Notes: generated from the sequence alone by a model not told the origin. Shown: positions 16,803 to 25,674, counted from the stretch's first letter. The stretch is DNA of 64,000 bases from Lacicoccus halitifaciens (GCF_040544485.1 NZ_JBDZDV010000002.1:186001-250000), one strand, 5' to 3'. Numbers and translations: made by a program.

Positions 16803-16976
16803 TAAATGCCCAGAAGACTAATTAAAAAAACAACTCCTTATAGAATGAAATTAGTTTTCCATCAAGTCTTAGGTAGAAGAGGTTCTTGAGCTAAGTAATA
16901 TAAAAAACTGAGATTAATCTAGAGCGCCTTACAAACAATCGATTTTTAATAAAAACGTTCAAGTTGGTCAACAAAT

Positions 16977-17010
16977 AAAAAAAGACAAAATTTATTTTTG
17001 TCTTTTTTTT
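16977..17010. terminator. Bidirectional terminator between convergent operons
   Basis: AAAAAAAGACAAAA pairs with TTTTGTCTTTTTTT around a short loop, giving U-runs on both strands. It serves the TRAP operon (plus) and the guanidinobutyrate operon (minus). The rest of the 272-bp gap at 16803-17074 shows no gene or clear motif. Confidence 0.88.
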
Positions 17011-17074
17011 ATTACTCGTTGATAATGATTTTTATTGTGCCGCCTATAAAATCTATCTATGAAATTTTTTAAGT

Positions 17075-18478
17075 TCATTCAATTCTATATTGATTCTCTC
17101 TTTTCTTCCTGCCGCCTTTATCAAAATAAGAGACGGTAAGAATCACTATTATATTAACGACAATACCGTAAATTATAGGGTTACTGGCTCCAAGTCCTTC
17201 CACCCATAACCCAATCAGTACAGCAAAGGCTGAAAGCAAGATAGCGGAAAATGCCGCATTCGCTGTAACCTTTTTGGAGAAAAGTCCGAACAGGATCGGA
17301 ATGAATATTGAACCCGCTAAAACTGCGTAGGCAACATCGATTGCCACAAGCAGCTCCTCAATCCATAAGGCAATTATAATTGCGAATATGGCTAATGTAA
17401 AAGTGGTTATCCTTGAAAGCAATAAAAATTGCGTGTCATTGATTTTCGTAAAGAAATGGTCTTTCAAAATATCTTTGGATATCAATGTTGAAGATGCGAG
17501 TAATGTTCCGGAAGCAGTGGACATAATCGCTGCCGCCACTGCTGCGAATACTATACCTAAAAATCCAGTTGAAATTGTCTCAAAAGCCATCGTTGTGAAA
17601 ACATCCTGCGTGTTCTCGATTCCCGGGAGCACGACGAGTGCCGCCATACCTATGAGCACCATGGCCAGTGAGTACAGAAGACTGTATACGCCTACCAAAA
17701 CCCCGGCAGTTTTAGCAACTTTCGTATTTTTAGCAGTGAAGTACCTTTGCCAGATGTCCTGCCCGACCATCATTCCCAATGTATAAGTCAATAAATATGA
17801 TAGTATCTCTCTAAAGCCAATCTCCGTGACATTGAAATAGCTGCTTGGCAAGTTCGCAGCCAACCCTTCAAATCCGCCGGCCGCGCTTAAGCTTTGAGGC
17901 AGCATGATTATAAATATCCCTAAAGTCATTATGCCAAACTGGACGACGTCGGTTATAGACAGTGTCCACATCCCTCCTAGTATCGTATAACCGAATACAA
18001 TGGCACCGCCGACCAGTATCGCTTGTGTAAGACCCCAATCAAAAACGCCCGAAAGCAGTGCCCCGATTGCGATGATTTGTGTCACACTGATAAGTAAAGT
18101 ATAGATGGCTGCGACGACCGCTCCTATAAGCTTGGATTTGGTGCCGAACAATCTTCCTAAAAGTTCACTGATCGTCAGGAGTTTATACCCCATCACCCGA
18201 TCAAGGAATAGTAAGCCGAATAAAGTGATACCCAGCCCCATCGAGAATACAAACCAGATGCCTGAAAGGCCCATTTCATAACCCAGCTGCGAGGAGCCGA
18301 TGGTGGATGAACCGCCCAGGAATACAGCGGTCAAGCATCCAAATAACATCCAGACGCCGAGGTTCCTGTCTGCCACCATATACTGCTCACTGGTTTTCGC
18401 CCTCATCATTCCAAGCACGCCTACACTGATCAATAGCAGGAAATATACCGCAAATACAAGATAGTCTAAAAATTCCAT
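17075..18478 (-). CDS. Sodium:solute symporter (SSS family)
   Basis: A 467-residue Na+ symporter with about 13 helices. QYMVADRNLGVWMLFGCLTA near the N-terminus, GGMWTLSITDVVQFG in the middle and AAIMSTASGTLLASSTLISKD (Na+-site helix 8) are SSS landmarks. It is the last gene of the operon gabT-gabD-ureohydrolase-symporter, 38 bp after the ureohydrolase. The context makes uptake of a guanidino or omega-amino acid such as 4-guanidinobutyrate or GABA likely. The ATG at 18478 follows AGGGGGAT. GC content is intermediate between the island and the gab genes. Confidence 0.9.
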   Translation of the reverse strand: MEFLDYLVFAVYFLLLISVGVLGMMRAKTSEQYMVADRNLGVWMLFGCLTAVFLGGSSTIGSSQLGYEMGLSGIWFVFSMGLGITLFGLLFLDRVMGYKLLTISELLGRLFGTKSKLIGAVVAAIYTLLISVTQIIAIGALLSGVFDWGLTQAILVGGAIVFGYTILGGMWTLSITDVVQFGIMTLGIFIIMLPQSLSAAGGFEGLAANLPSSYFNVTEIGFREILSYLLTYTLGMMVGQDIWQRYFTAKNTKVAKTAGVLVGVYSLLYSLAMVLIGMAALVVLPGIENTQDVFTTMAFETISTGFLGIVFAAVAAAIMSTASGTLLASSTLISKDILKDHFFTKINDTQFLLLSRITTFTLAIFAIIIALWIEELLVAIDVAYAVLAGSIFIPILFGLFSKKVTANAAFSAILLSAFAVLIGLWVEGLGASNPIIYGIVVNIIVILTVSYFDKGGRKKRENQYRIE

Positions 18479-18516
18479 AAATCCTTATCCCCCTGTTTGT
18501 GTGAGCTGTCTCATTT

Positions 18517-19464
18517 CTAAGATGAAGAATCGCGTTTATTGATTGCTATCAAGCTGATCATCTCAAAAATGATTGATGAAGCTGCTACAGCGGTAATCTC
18601 ACCACTATCATAAGTCGGCAACACTTCCACCAAGTCAAAACCTTTAATATCCAATCCTTTCAGATTTCTTACAAACTCCAGCCCTTCAAAAGATGTCGGC
18701 CCGCCGACTTCCGGCGTTCCTGTGCCCGGCGCGTACGCAGGGTCCAGAAAATCGATGTCATAAGAGACGAATGCTTTCGCATCTCCAACTCGTTCCCTGA
18801 TTCTTTCCGATACTTTATCGAATCCCATGTTTCTTGCTTCCCTCATGGTGATCACTTCAAAGCCTAAATCTCTTGCATCCTCAATGCAGCCGGGTCCGTA
18901 TAATGGCCCTCTCATTCCAACCTGGATTGAATGCTCCGTGTCAATGAGCCCTTCTTCGACAGCCCTTCTGAATGGCGTACCGTGCATATATTTCTCCCCA
19001 TAATAGTTGTCCCAAGTATCTCCATGTGAATCAAAATGAATCAATGCAACCGGTCCATACTTCTTGTGAAATGCCCTGAGATGACCGAGGGAAATGGAGT
19101 GGTCTCCACCCATCATGACGGGCGTAATGCCACTGTCCAGGACCGGGGTCAAAGACTCCACTATATTGTCATAAGTTGCATGGATGTTACCCGGTATCAC
19201 ATTGATGTCTCCATAATCGACGCCGGAACAATAATCAAATATGTTTATATCCTGGTCAGGATTATATGGTCTGAGCAAAACTGAAAAGTCCCTGATATGC
19301 TGGGGGCCGTACCTCTGCCCCGTCCGATTCGACGCTGCGGTGTCAAAAGGTACACCGATGACAGCGAAGTCCACATTTTCTGTCGTTCTGATATTCTCCA
19401 ATCTCATAAAAGTTCTTGGTCCCACAAAGCGTGGTGATTTTGATGAATCTATTGGCTTATACAT
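18517..19464 (-). CDS. Ureohydrolase, agmatinase family, probable guanidinobutyrase
   Basis: A 315-residue binuclear Mn enzyme that hydrolyses a guanidino group to urea and an amine. All metal motifs are present: GGDHSIS, HFDSHGDTWD and SYDIDFLDPAYAPGTGTPEVGG. The MHGTPFRRAVEEGLID segment resembles guanidinobutyrase/guanidinopropionase more than arginase. It stands 18 bp after gabD in an operon with gabT and gabD, so 4-guanidinobutyrate to GABA plus urea, then succinate semialdehyde, then succinate, is the simplest reading. Agmatine is the alternative, since the products then need an additional putrescine route that is not present here. The ATG at 19464 follows AAGGAGCAAGG. Confidence 0.87.
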   Translation of the reverse strand: MYKPIDSSKSPRFVGPRTFMRLENIRTTENVDFAVIGVPFDTAASNRTGQRYGPQHIRDFSVLLRPYNPDQDINIFDYCSGVDYGDINVIPGNIHATYDNIVESLTPVLDSGITPVMMGGDHSISLGHLRAFHKKYGPVALIHFDSHGDTWDNYYGEKYMHGTPFRRAVEEGLIDTEHSIQVGMRGPLYGPGCIEDARDLGFEVITMREARNMGFDKVSERIRERVGDAKAFVSYDIDFLDPAYAPGTGTPEVGGPTSFEGLEFVRNLKGLDIKGFDLVEVLPTYDSGEITAVAASSIIFEMISLIAINKRDSSS

Positions 19465-19482
19465 AAATATCCTTGCTCCTTC

Positions 19483-20877
19483 TTAAATCAAATTCCCTAT
19501 CGACAAGTATTTCGTATCCAGATATGCTTCAATGCCTTCGGGGCCGCCTTCCTTGCCGAGGCCGCTCTCTTTCAGGCCGCCGAATGGTGCGTGGGCGGCG
19601 GATGGTGCGCCGTCGTTCCAGCCGATGACGCCGAACTCGAGCTGTTCGGACAAATAAAGCCCCATCTTGTAGTCATTCGTGAAGTAATATGCAGCAAGTC
19701 CGAACGGCAGGCTGTTCGCAAGCGCCACCGCTTCGTCCACTTTCGAAAACGGCTGGATCGGAATCAACGGGCCGAACGTTTCCTCGTTCATGATCTCCAT
19801 CTCCTGTGTTGCGTTCTTTATCACCGTCGGTTTATAGAAGTAAGTCCCCTTCTCCTCATCCGCGCGACCCTCGCCGCCGCATAAAATCTCCGCACCGAGC
19901 TGCCTCGCATTTTCAGCCTGGCCGCTGACCTTTTCATACGCCTGTTTGTTGATGAGCGGGCCGACCTGGGTGCCTTCCTCAAGTCCGTTGCCGACTTTAA
20001 GCCCCGAAACTTTCTCACTCAGCTTCCGCGAAAATTCATCCACGATCGACTCATGGACGAACAGCCTGTTCGCGCAGATGCACGTCTGTCCGGCATTCCT
20101 GAACTTCGATGCGATGGTCTGGTCGACCGCGATATCGATGTCCGCATCCCTGCAGACGATGATCGGCGCATGCCCGCCGAGCTCCATCGACACATGCTTC
20201 ACCGTATCCGCGCTGTTTTTGATCAGCGATTTGCCGACCGGCGTCGAGCCCGTGAAAGTGATCTTCCTGACGAGCGGACTGTCGGTAAATATTGACCCGA
20301 TTTCCCTGCCGGAGCCGTTCACCGCCTTGAAGACATTCTCCGGCACACCCGCCTCATATGCGAGTTCCACCAGCTTCATCGTCGTGAGCGGCGTTTCCGC
20401 CGCTGGTTTTATTATAAAGGAACATCCCGCCGCAAGTGCAGGTGCCACTTTCCGCGTCAGCATCGCCGCAGGGAAATTCCACGGTGTGATGCCCGCGACC
20501 AGGCCGACCGGCTGCTTTTTGATGATGATGTTTTTATTCGGTGAATTGGCAGGGACCGTCCGGCCGTAGATGCGCTTCGCCTCTTCAGCGTACCATTCGA
20601 TGTAGGCATTTGCGTAGGCGACTTCGCCGAGCGCCTCGTGAAGCGGTTTGCCGCTCTCCTTTGTGATGATCTCAGCCAGTTCATCCTTATGTTCATTGAT
20701 CAGGCGGAACCATTCCTTAATGATCCCCGAGCGATGGTGGGCATCCGTTTTGCGCCACGCCTTGAAGCCTTCGTGGCATGCCTCGATCGCCGCCTGGACC
20801 TCCTCCTTCGTATTGACCGGCAGAGTGTCCACGACTTCACCCGTCGCCGGGTTCTTTATTTCGAAAGTCTGCGTCAC
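19483..20877 (-). CDS. gabD: Succinate-semialdehyde dehydrogenase
   Basis: A 464-residue NAD(P)-dependent aldehyde dehydrogenase oxidising succinate semialdehyde to succinate. VSMELGGHAP holds the general base, FRNAGQTCICANRLFV the catalytic cysteine (SSADH type) and APFGGLKESGLGKEGGPEG the C-terminal signature. The start is a GTG at 20877 that overlaps the gabT stop by 4 bp, giving coupled translation. The gene is GC-rich, unlike its paralog at 9070-10491. A broken copy of its 3' end lies at 6388-6465. Confidence 0.92.
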   Translation of the reverse strand: MTQTFEIKNPATGEVVDTLPVNTKEEVQAAIEACHEGFKAWRKTDAHHRSGIIKEWFRLINEHKDELAEIITKESGKPLHEALGEVAYANAYIEWYAEEAKRIYGRTVPANSPNKNIIIKKQPVGLVAGITPWNFPAAMLTRKVAPALAAGCSFIIKPAAETPLTTMKLVELAYEAGVPENVFKAVNGSGREIGSIFTDSPLVRKITFTGSTPVGKSLIKNSADTVKHVSMELGGHAPIIVCRDADIDIAVDQTIASKFRNAGQTCICANRLFVHESIVDEFSRKLSEKVSGLKVGNGLEEGTQVGPLINKQAYEKVSGQAENARQLGAEILCGGEGRADEEKGTYFYKPTVIKNATQEMEIMNEETFGPLIPIQPFSKVDEAVALANSLPFGLAAYYFTNDYKMGLYLSEQLEFGVIGWNDGAPSAAHAPFGGLKESGLGKEGGPEGIEAYLDTKYLSIGNLI

Positions 20878-22175
20878 TGCACTTCACCTGCCTCTTCAAG
20901 TGCTGCATCCAGTATATCGAGTCCTTTATTGAGCTCATCGTCCGTGATGACGAGCGGCATGAGGAAACGGATGACGTTACCGTAAATGCCGGCGGAAAGC
21001 AGTATCAAACCGTTATCGTTCGCATACTTTGCGATTTTGCCTGTGCGCGCCTTATCAGGCGACTGGTCGTCATTTACGATCTCGACCGCCACCATCGCAC
21101 CGAGGCGTCTGACTTCACCGATGAATCCATACCTGTCCTGATACACTTTAAATATATCTTCAAGCTTCTGACCGATCCGCTCAGCCTTATTGCATAAATC
21201 CTCTTCTTCCACCACATCGATGACGGCGAGTGCCGCCGCACAGGCGACCGGGTTGCCTGCGAATGTACCGCCGAGTTCACCCGGTTCCGCAGCATCCAGT
21301 ATTTCCGCCCGGCCGACGACACCGCTGAGCGGCAGTCCGGCTGCGAGTGATTTCGACACGAGCATCAAGTCGGGCTCGATATCGAAGTGTTCGGATGCGA
21401 ACCATTTACCTGTGCGGCCGAAGCCCGTCTGGATCTCATCCGCAACGAAGATGATGCCGTGTTCCCTGCAGAATTCCGTAACCGCCTGGACAAAGCGCTT
21501 CGGCGGGATGATGAAGCCGCCCTCGCCCTGCACCGGCTCCATGACGACGCACGCGACATTTTCAGGCGCGACCGTCTCGATGAAGAAATCATGGAATTCC
21601 TTGATCGTCTGGTCGATGTATTCCTCCTCGGAGAGTGACGGGTGCCTGCGGTAAGTGTACGGGAACGGCGCCGGATAAATATCCGAAGCAAACGGTCCGA
21701 AGCCGTTCTTGTAAGGTTTCACCTTGCTCGTCATGCTCATAGTGAGGTTCGTGCGGCCGTGGTAGCCGCGCTTGAAGGAGACGACCGCATTCCTGCCCGT
21801 ATATTTCCTGGACATCTTGACCGCGTTCTCCACCGCTTCCGCACCGGAGTTCAACAGGATCGCCTTCTTATCGAAATCCCCCGGCGTGATGCCGCATAAC
21901 TTTTCCGCAAGTTCGATATAGCCGTCATACATGATGCAGTTGAAGCCCGGATGCAGATACCGGTCGATCTGGTTCTTGACCGCCTCCGTCACTTTTGGAT
22001 GGGTGTGGCCGACGTTCTGTACACCGATGGCACCCGCGAAATCGATGAAAGTTTTCCCTTCATGGTCGGTCACTGTCGCACCATGTGCCTGGTCCGCGAT
22101 GGCCAGATTGCCGTTGCTTACGCTCCTTGAAACGTATTTCTCCCTTTTTTTCTGTAATTCCTCGCTTCTTGTCAT
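20874..22175 (-). CDS. gabT: 4-aminobutyrate aminotransferase
   Basis: A 433-residue class III PLP aminotransferase converting GABA and 2-oxoglutarate to succinate semialdehyde and glutamate. FVADEIQTGFGRTG and LVSKSLAAGLPLSG carry the PLP aspartate and lysine. The ATG at 22175 follows AAAGGGG. It is first in the operon gabT-gabD-ureohydrolase-symporter and is divergent from a GabR-type regulator over a 113-bp gap with a 9-bp inverted repeat. It is a paralog of the AT-rich gene at 6628-7941. Confidence 0.93.
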   Translation of the reverse strand: MTRSEELQKKREKYVSRSVSNGNLAIADQAHGATVTDHEGKTFIDFAGAIGVQNVGHTHPKVTEAVKNQIDRYLHPGFNCIMYDGYIELAEKLCGITPGDFDKKAILLNSGAEAVENAVKMSRKYTGRNAVVSFKRGYHGRTNLTMSMTSKVKPYKNGFGPFASDIYPAPFPYTYRRHPSLSEEEYIDQTIKEFHDFFIETVAPENVACVVMEPVQGEGGFIIPPKRFVQAVTEFCREHGIIFVADEIQTGFGRTGKWFASEHFDIEPDLMLVSKSLAAGLPLSGVVGRAEILDAAEPGELGGTFAGNPVACAAALAVIDVVEEEDLCNKAERIGQKLEDIFKVYQDRYGFIGEVRRLGAMVAVEIVNDDQSPDKARTGKIAKYANDNGLILLSAGIYGNVIRFLMPLVITDDELNKGLDILDAALEEAGEVQ

Positions 22176-22220
22176 AATTTGAAACCCCTTTCACTTCATT
22201 GATTATAGCCATTATTTCAA

Positions 22221-22248
22221 AAATTGGTATAATTGAAAGTACCAATTT
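22221..22248. promoter_or_regulatory. Predicted GabR operator between gabR and gabT
   Basis: AAATTGGTA (22221-22229) and TACCAATTT (22240-22248) form a perfect 9-bp inverted repeat with a 10-base spacer. The half-sites ATACCAAT/GTACCAAT contain the ATACCA element known for Bacillus GabR. The repeat overlaps a TATAAT at 22228-22233 that could be the gabR -10 box. Confidence 0.65.
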
Positions 22249-22288
22249 CGTAAAAGTTTAGGCACCAGATTTAAAGGGGAGGCAGGCC

Positions 22289-23698
22289 ATGCTTGAAATC
22301 AGATTGTCGGAAAGCCATTCGAAGTATAAATACCGTCAGATATATGAAAGCTTAAAAGATATGATCATCTCCGGAAAGATACCGAAAGACTACAGGCTGC
22401 CTTCAAAAAGGGAGCTCGCCAAAGATTTGGACGTAAGCGTGAATTCGGTCGCCACGGCATACGATCAGCTGATCGCGGAGGGGTATGTATATGCCGTCGA
22501 AAAGAAAGGTTATTATACGGAAGCGATTAATAAATACAATCCGGAGACGAAGTTCCCGGAAGCACTGCCGGAGTCATTGGAAGAGGACGAAGTACAGAAA
22601 CGGTATCAGTATTCCCTCTCCCATATGACGGTGAACAGCACACACTTCCCATACAAGAAGTGGATGAGCTTCCAGAGGGAAGTGATCAACAAGCACCAGT
22701 TCGACATCTCGCGCCTCAATCATCCGCAGGGGCCGCTTGAAGTGCGGGAATCGATCAAGAACCTGATTTCCGTCACACGCGGCATCAACTGCTTCCCGGA
22801 ACAGATTGTCATCGGCACCGGCACCCAGCCGCTGATCAGCCAGCTCATCGATCTGTTTGAACCCGATGTCAAAGTCGGCATTGAAAACCCGGGGTACTCC
22901 AGGGTGCGGGATATGCTGAACGACAAGGGCATCCATGTCGTCAACATCCCCCTTGATAATGAGGGCGTCGACATGCAGAGAATGGAGGAAGAAGACCCGG
23001 CCATCCAGTTTCTGACACCGTCCCATCAGTTCCCGCTCGGCATGATCATGCCGATATCGAAAAGGATCGACCTGCTGAACTGGGCGTCCGAAAAAGAGGG
23101 ACGCTACCTCATCGAGGATGACTATGACAGTGAATTCAAATACGGCACCGACAACATCCCCTCACTGCAGAGCCTCGATAAAAACCGGAAAGTGATCTAC
23201 ATGGGGACATTCTCGAAAACCCTCCTGCCGAGCTTCAGGATCAGCTATATGATCCTGCCGCCGGAGCTGCTCGAAAAATATAAGGCGCGGTATAAATACT
23301 GGCTTCAGGGCAATGACAGCCTCCAGCTCTACACGTTGAAATACTTCATCGAATCGGGGGAATACAGCCGGTACGTCAAAAAGATGAACAGCCATTATGA
23401 GAACAACAGGACCATCCTGATCGATGCGCTCCGGAAACGCTTCGGAAAAACAATCGACATCGTGGATGTTCCGGCGGGGCTCCACTTCATCGCAAAATTC
23501 AAAACGTCCCGTTCATACGACGATGTAAAGGCCCGTGCGGAGGCCGCCTCCCTCGAACTGTATGACATCAGACGCTTTTCAACCGGGTATGTCGCAGATG
23601 ACGATAAGTGGAAAGATTATGTACTCGGATTCGCAAACCTCGATACGGAGGAAGCCGATGCAATCGCGGCATGCCTCCACACCGTGATTTTTGAATAA
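22289..23698 (+). CDS. gabR: MocR family regulator, GabR-like (GntR HTH fused to aminotransferase-like domain)
   Basis: A 469-residue fusion regulator. Residues about 10-80 are a GntR winged helix (SKRELAKDLDVSVNSVATAY), followed by a class I aminotransferase-like domain from about 110. That domain shows the PLP site: VIGTGTQ, the aspartate of EDDYDSEF and the lysine in MGTFSKTLLPSFRISYM. GabR binds PLP and GABA and activates gabTD while repressing itself; divergent position and the ATACCA-type dyad support this here. The ATG at 22289 follows GGGGAGGCAG. The ligand being GABA is inference from context. Confidence 0.88.
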   Translation: MLEIRLSESHSKYKYRQIYESLKDMIISGKIPKDYRLPSKRELAKDLDVSVNSVATAYDQLIAEGYVYAVEKKGYYTEAINKYNPETKFPEALPESLEEDEVQKRYQYSLSHMTVNSTHFPYKKWMSFQREVINKHQFDISRLNHPQGPLEVRESIKNLISVTRGINCFPEQIVIGTGTQPLISQLIDLFEPDVKVGIENPGYSRVRDMLNDKGIHVVNIPLDNEGVDMQRMEEEDPAIQFLTPSHQFPLGMIMPISKRIDLLNWASEKEGRYLIEDDYDSEFKYGTDNIPSLQSLDKNRKVIYMGTFSKTLLPSFRISYMILPPELLEKYKARYKYWLQGNDSLQLYTLKYFIESGEYSRYVKKMNSHYENNRTILIDALRKRFGKTIDIVDVPAGLHFIAKFKTSRSYDDVKARAEAASLELYDIRRFSTGYVADDDKWKDYVLGFANLDTEEADAIAACLHTVIFE

Positions 23699-23700
23699 AG

Positions 23701-23732
23701 AAGGCCCTGCGGAGTTTATTCCACAGAGCCTT
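23701..23732. terminator. Bidirectional terminator between gabR and the esterase gene
   Basis: AAGGCCCTGCGGA and TCCACAGAGCCTT form a 13-bp stem (mismatches at two positions) around GTTTAT, between two convergent genes whose stops are only 46 bp apart. Confidence 0.8.
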
Positions 23733-23744
23733 TCAAAATGGTTT

Positions 23745-24383
23745 CTAAATTTTATCGCGGAGCCACTGCACGGCGTCCGCCTTGTTTTCGTCACCGATCG
23801 TATGTCCCGTGTCGTAAGTCGTATACGTGACGCTCGCGCCCTTTTCCTTGAAGTACGCCGCGTTTCTGCCGCCGACTTCGGGCGGGAATAATTCATCCTC
23901 CCTGCCGTCCGAGAGGAAGACATCGAGATGGCCGACATCCTTCACCCCGTACCGCTCCTCCAGGAAGTCCGGCACGTAGCCGTTCATGGAGACGATGCCG
24001 CTGATCTTACCGCCGAGCAGCAGAGCGAGTGTGTTGGAGAGGATTGCGCCCTGGCTGAAGCCGCCGAGGTAAACGTGATCCTCATCCACCGGATATTCCT
24101 TGATCAGTTCTTCGACGAACGCCGGCAGCTTCTCCATGCAGTCATCGAATGTTTCCATATCCGGCTTGCCGAACCCTTCCAGATAATAAAAGGCATAGCC
24201 GTTGTTGTAATTCAGATGGCCGCGTACACCGACGACGATGAATTCATCCGTCAGCTCATCGAATGTGTTCCATGTAAAGCTTTCGTTATGTCCGATGCCG
24301 TGGAACCCGACGAGCATCGGGTATTTTTTGCTTTCATCATAGTTCTCGGGAGTTCTGACTTCGTAGTGAAAAGTATCCTGCAC
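23745..24383 (-). CDS. Alpha/beta hydrolase (phospholipase/carboxylesterase type)
   Basis: A 212-residue cytoplasmic serine hydrolase of the small carboxylesterase family. The nucleophile elbow is GGFSQGAIL, the acid is probably the aspartate in LSDGREDELFPP, and the histidine lies in DTGHTIGDEN near the C-terminus. The oxyanion HG motif is seen in VGFHGIGHNE. A GTG at 24383 behind AGGAGG is the start; the open frame further upstream lacks a binding site. It is followed by the convergent gabR terminator. The ester substrate is unknown. Confidence 0.82.
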   Translation of the reverse strand: MQDTFHYEVRTPENYDESKKYPMLVGFHGIGHNESFTWNTFDELTDEFIVVGVRGHLNYNNGYAFYYLEGFGKPDMETFDDCMEKLPAFVEELIKEYPVDEDHVYLGGFSQGAILSNTLALLLGGKISGIVSMNGYVPDFLEERYGVKDVGHLDVFLSDGREDELFPPEVGGRNAAYFKEKGASVTYTTYDTGHTIGDENKADAVQWLRDKI

Positions 24384-24445
24384 AGTGATGCCTCCTATAG
24401 TCGTTATAATGCATATTATATTGAATTCGGGCATGGAATACAAAA

Positions 24446-24883
24446 TTATTCCGCGCTGATCATCCAGTCGACGCCGTATTTATCCGTGAATGCGCCGAAG
24501 AGCTTCGACCATTCAACCGGCCCGAGGGGCATGCTCACTTCGGCAGCCGCCGCGGATGCCTTCTCAAAAAACGCCGTCACCGTCTCCACCGCCTCTTCGT
24601 CATCGCCGTCGAAGATGAAGGCCACCTGCGTCCCTTCATTGCTGATCTCCTTACCGCCCCATGTGCTGCTGATGTAGATCGGCTCACCGAGTATCCGGAT
24701 TTCAGCATTCATGATGAACTTCTCCGCTTCCTCTCTGGTCATATTCATTTCATCAAGCGAACCTTCGAACATCTCATGATCCTCCTTCGTCACACCCACC
24801 ACTTCTGCATCAAAATACTCCACATAATAATCGATCGCCTCGAGTGCATCCTTGAAATTGAAGTATGGCACTGCCTTGAACAT
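24446..24883 (-). CDS. VOC superfamily protein (PhnB/YjdN-like glyoxalase fold)
   Basis: A 145-residue protein of the PhnB-like branch of the vicinal oxygen chelate fold. It opens with VPYFNFKDALEAIDYYVEYF and ends with PLGPVEWSKLFGAFTDKYGVDWMIS, both typical. Catalytic function of this branch is mostly undefined. The ATG at 24883 follows AGGAGGG, so an upstream extension of 18 codons is rejected. It ends 62 bp before the esterase gene. Confidence 0.85.
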   Translation of the reverse strand: MFKAVPYFNFKDALEAIDYYVEYFDAEVVGVTKEDHEMFEGSLDEMNMTREEAEKFIMNAEIRILGEPIYISSTWGGKEISNEGTQVAFIFDGDDEEAVETVTAFFEKASAAAAEVSMPLGPVEWSKLFGAFTDKYGVDWMISAE

Positions 24884-24966
24884 GATATCCCTCCTGTGAA
24901 AACGTTTTTTAACGGTTTTATTATACAACGATTTCACTTCAAAGGGAATTATTACACCAATCCCAT

Positions 24967-25674
24967 TTACATCAGCTGCCCGTCTATATGATCCACAATC
25001 ACCCGGCCGAGCAGCGGGTCGAAATTCAAGGAAGGCGTGACTTCATAAGATATCCCCAGGTCGAGTGATTGAGCAGCGCTCTTCACCTTCTCCGTCATCA
25101 CACCATCATATAGAAATAAAGGCACGATGATCATGTGATCATACCGTCCAGCTATTTCCGTGAGCGCTTCTTCAAGGCCCGGGTCTCCGTACAGCGTCAT
25201 CGGGTGTGCAGGATACCCCGCCTCCAGTGTTTCAGTGAACGCGGCAAGTGCTGTCTCAGCATCCGGATAGTCCGGGTTGCCGTGCGCCACCACGGCAATG
25301 CCCGTGTTACCCTTCTCCTCAGCTTCACTGATCCGTTGCCTGACGATTTCCTGAATCAAAGGATGGCCCACAAGCGCCGGACGGATATCGATCTTCAGCC
25401 GGGGATATGAAGATCTGAAATACGATGCGATCTCGGGGATATCCTTCTTCAGATGGGAGGCCGGCAGCAGGAGAAGCGGTGTGATGACGATATGCTCTGT
25501 CCCTTCATCAATCAGCCGTCCGATTACGGTATAGGCATCCTCGGTCTCACTCTCCAGAAATGCGATTGAAAATTCCGCTTCATGCGGTGCCATCACATCC
25601 TCAATATGCGACACCAGTCTCTTATTCAGGCCGCCCCGTCGTGTACCGTGAGCGAGCAGCAGATGTTTCAGCAT
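24967..25674 (-). CDS. CbiX/SirB-type sirohydrochlorin chelatase
   Basis: A 235-residue chelatase with two CbiX repeats: the first begins LLLAHGTRRGG and contains ITPLLLLPASHLKKDIPE, the second begins VVAHGNPDYPDAE and contains IVPLFLYDGVM. The histidines in LAHG and SHLKKDI match the metal-binding pair. It inserts iron (or cobalt) into sirohydrochlorin for siroheme or cobalamin. The ATG at 25674 follows AAAGGGGGATG. No other siroheme gene is in the window, so the pathway context is absent. Confidence 0.85.
   Translation of the reverse strand: MLKHLLLAHGTRRGGLNKRLVSHIEDVMAPHEAEFSIAFLESETEDAYTVIGRLIDEGTEHIVITPLLLLPASHLKKDIPEIASYFRSSYPRLKIDIRPALVGHPLIQEIVRQRISEAEEKGNTGIAVVAHGNPDYPDAETALAAFTETLEAGYPAHPMTLYGDPGLEEALTEIAGRYDHMIIVPLFLYDGVMTEKVKSAAQSLDLGISYEVTPSLNFDPLLGRVIVDHIDGQLM

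Noticed and set aside
19591..21899. Many long frames antisense to gabD and gabT
   Set aside because: They are shadows produced by GC-rich third positions, without start signals or recognisable domains.
24897..24911. cre-like TGAAAACGTTTTTT upstream of the VOC gene
   Set aside because: The fixed C near the 3' end is missing and the site lies in the ribosome-binding region with an AT-rich background; too weak to call.
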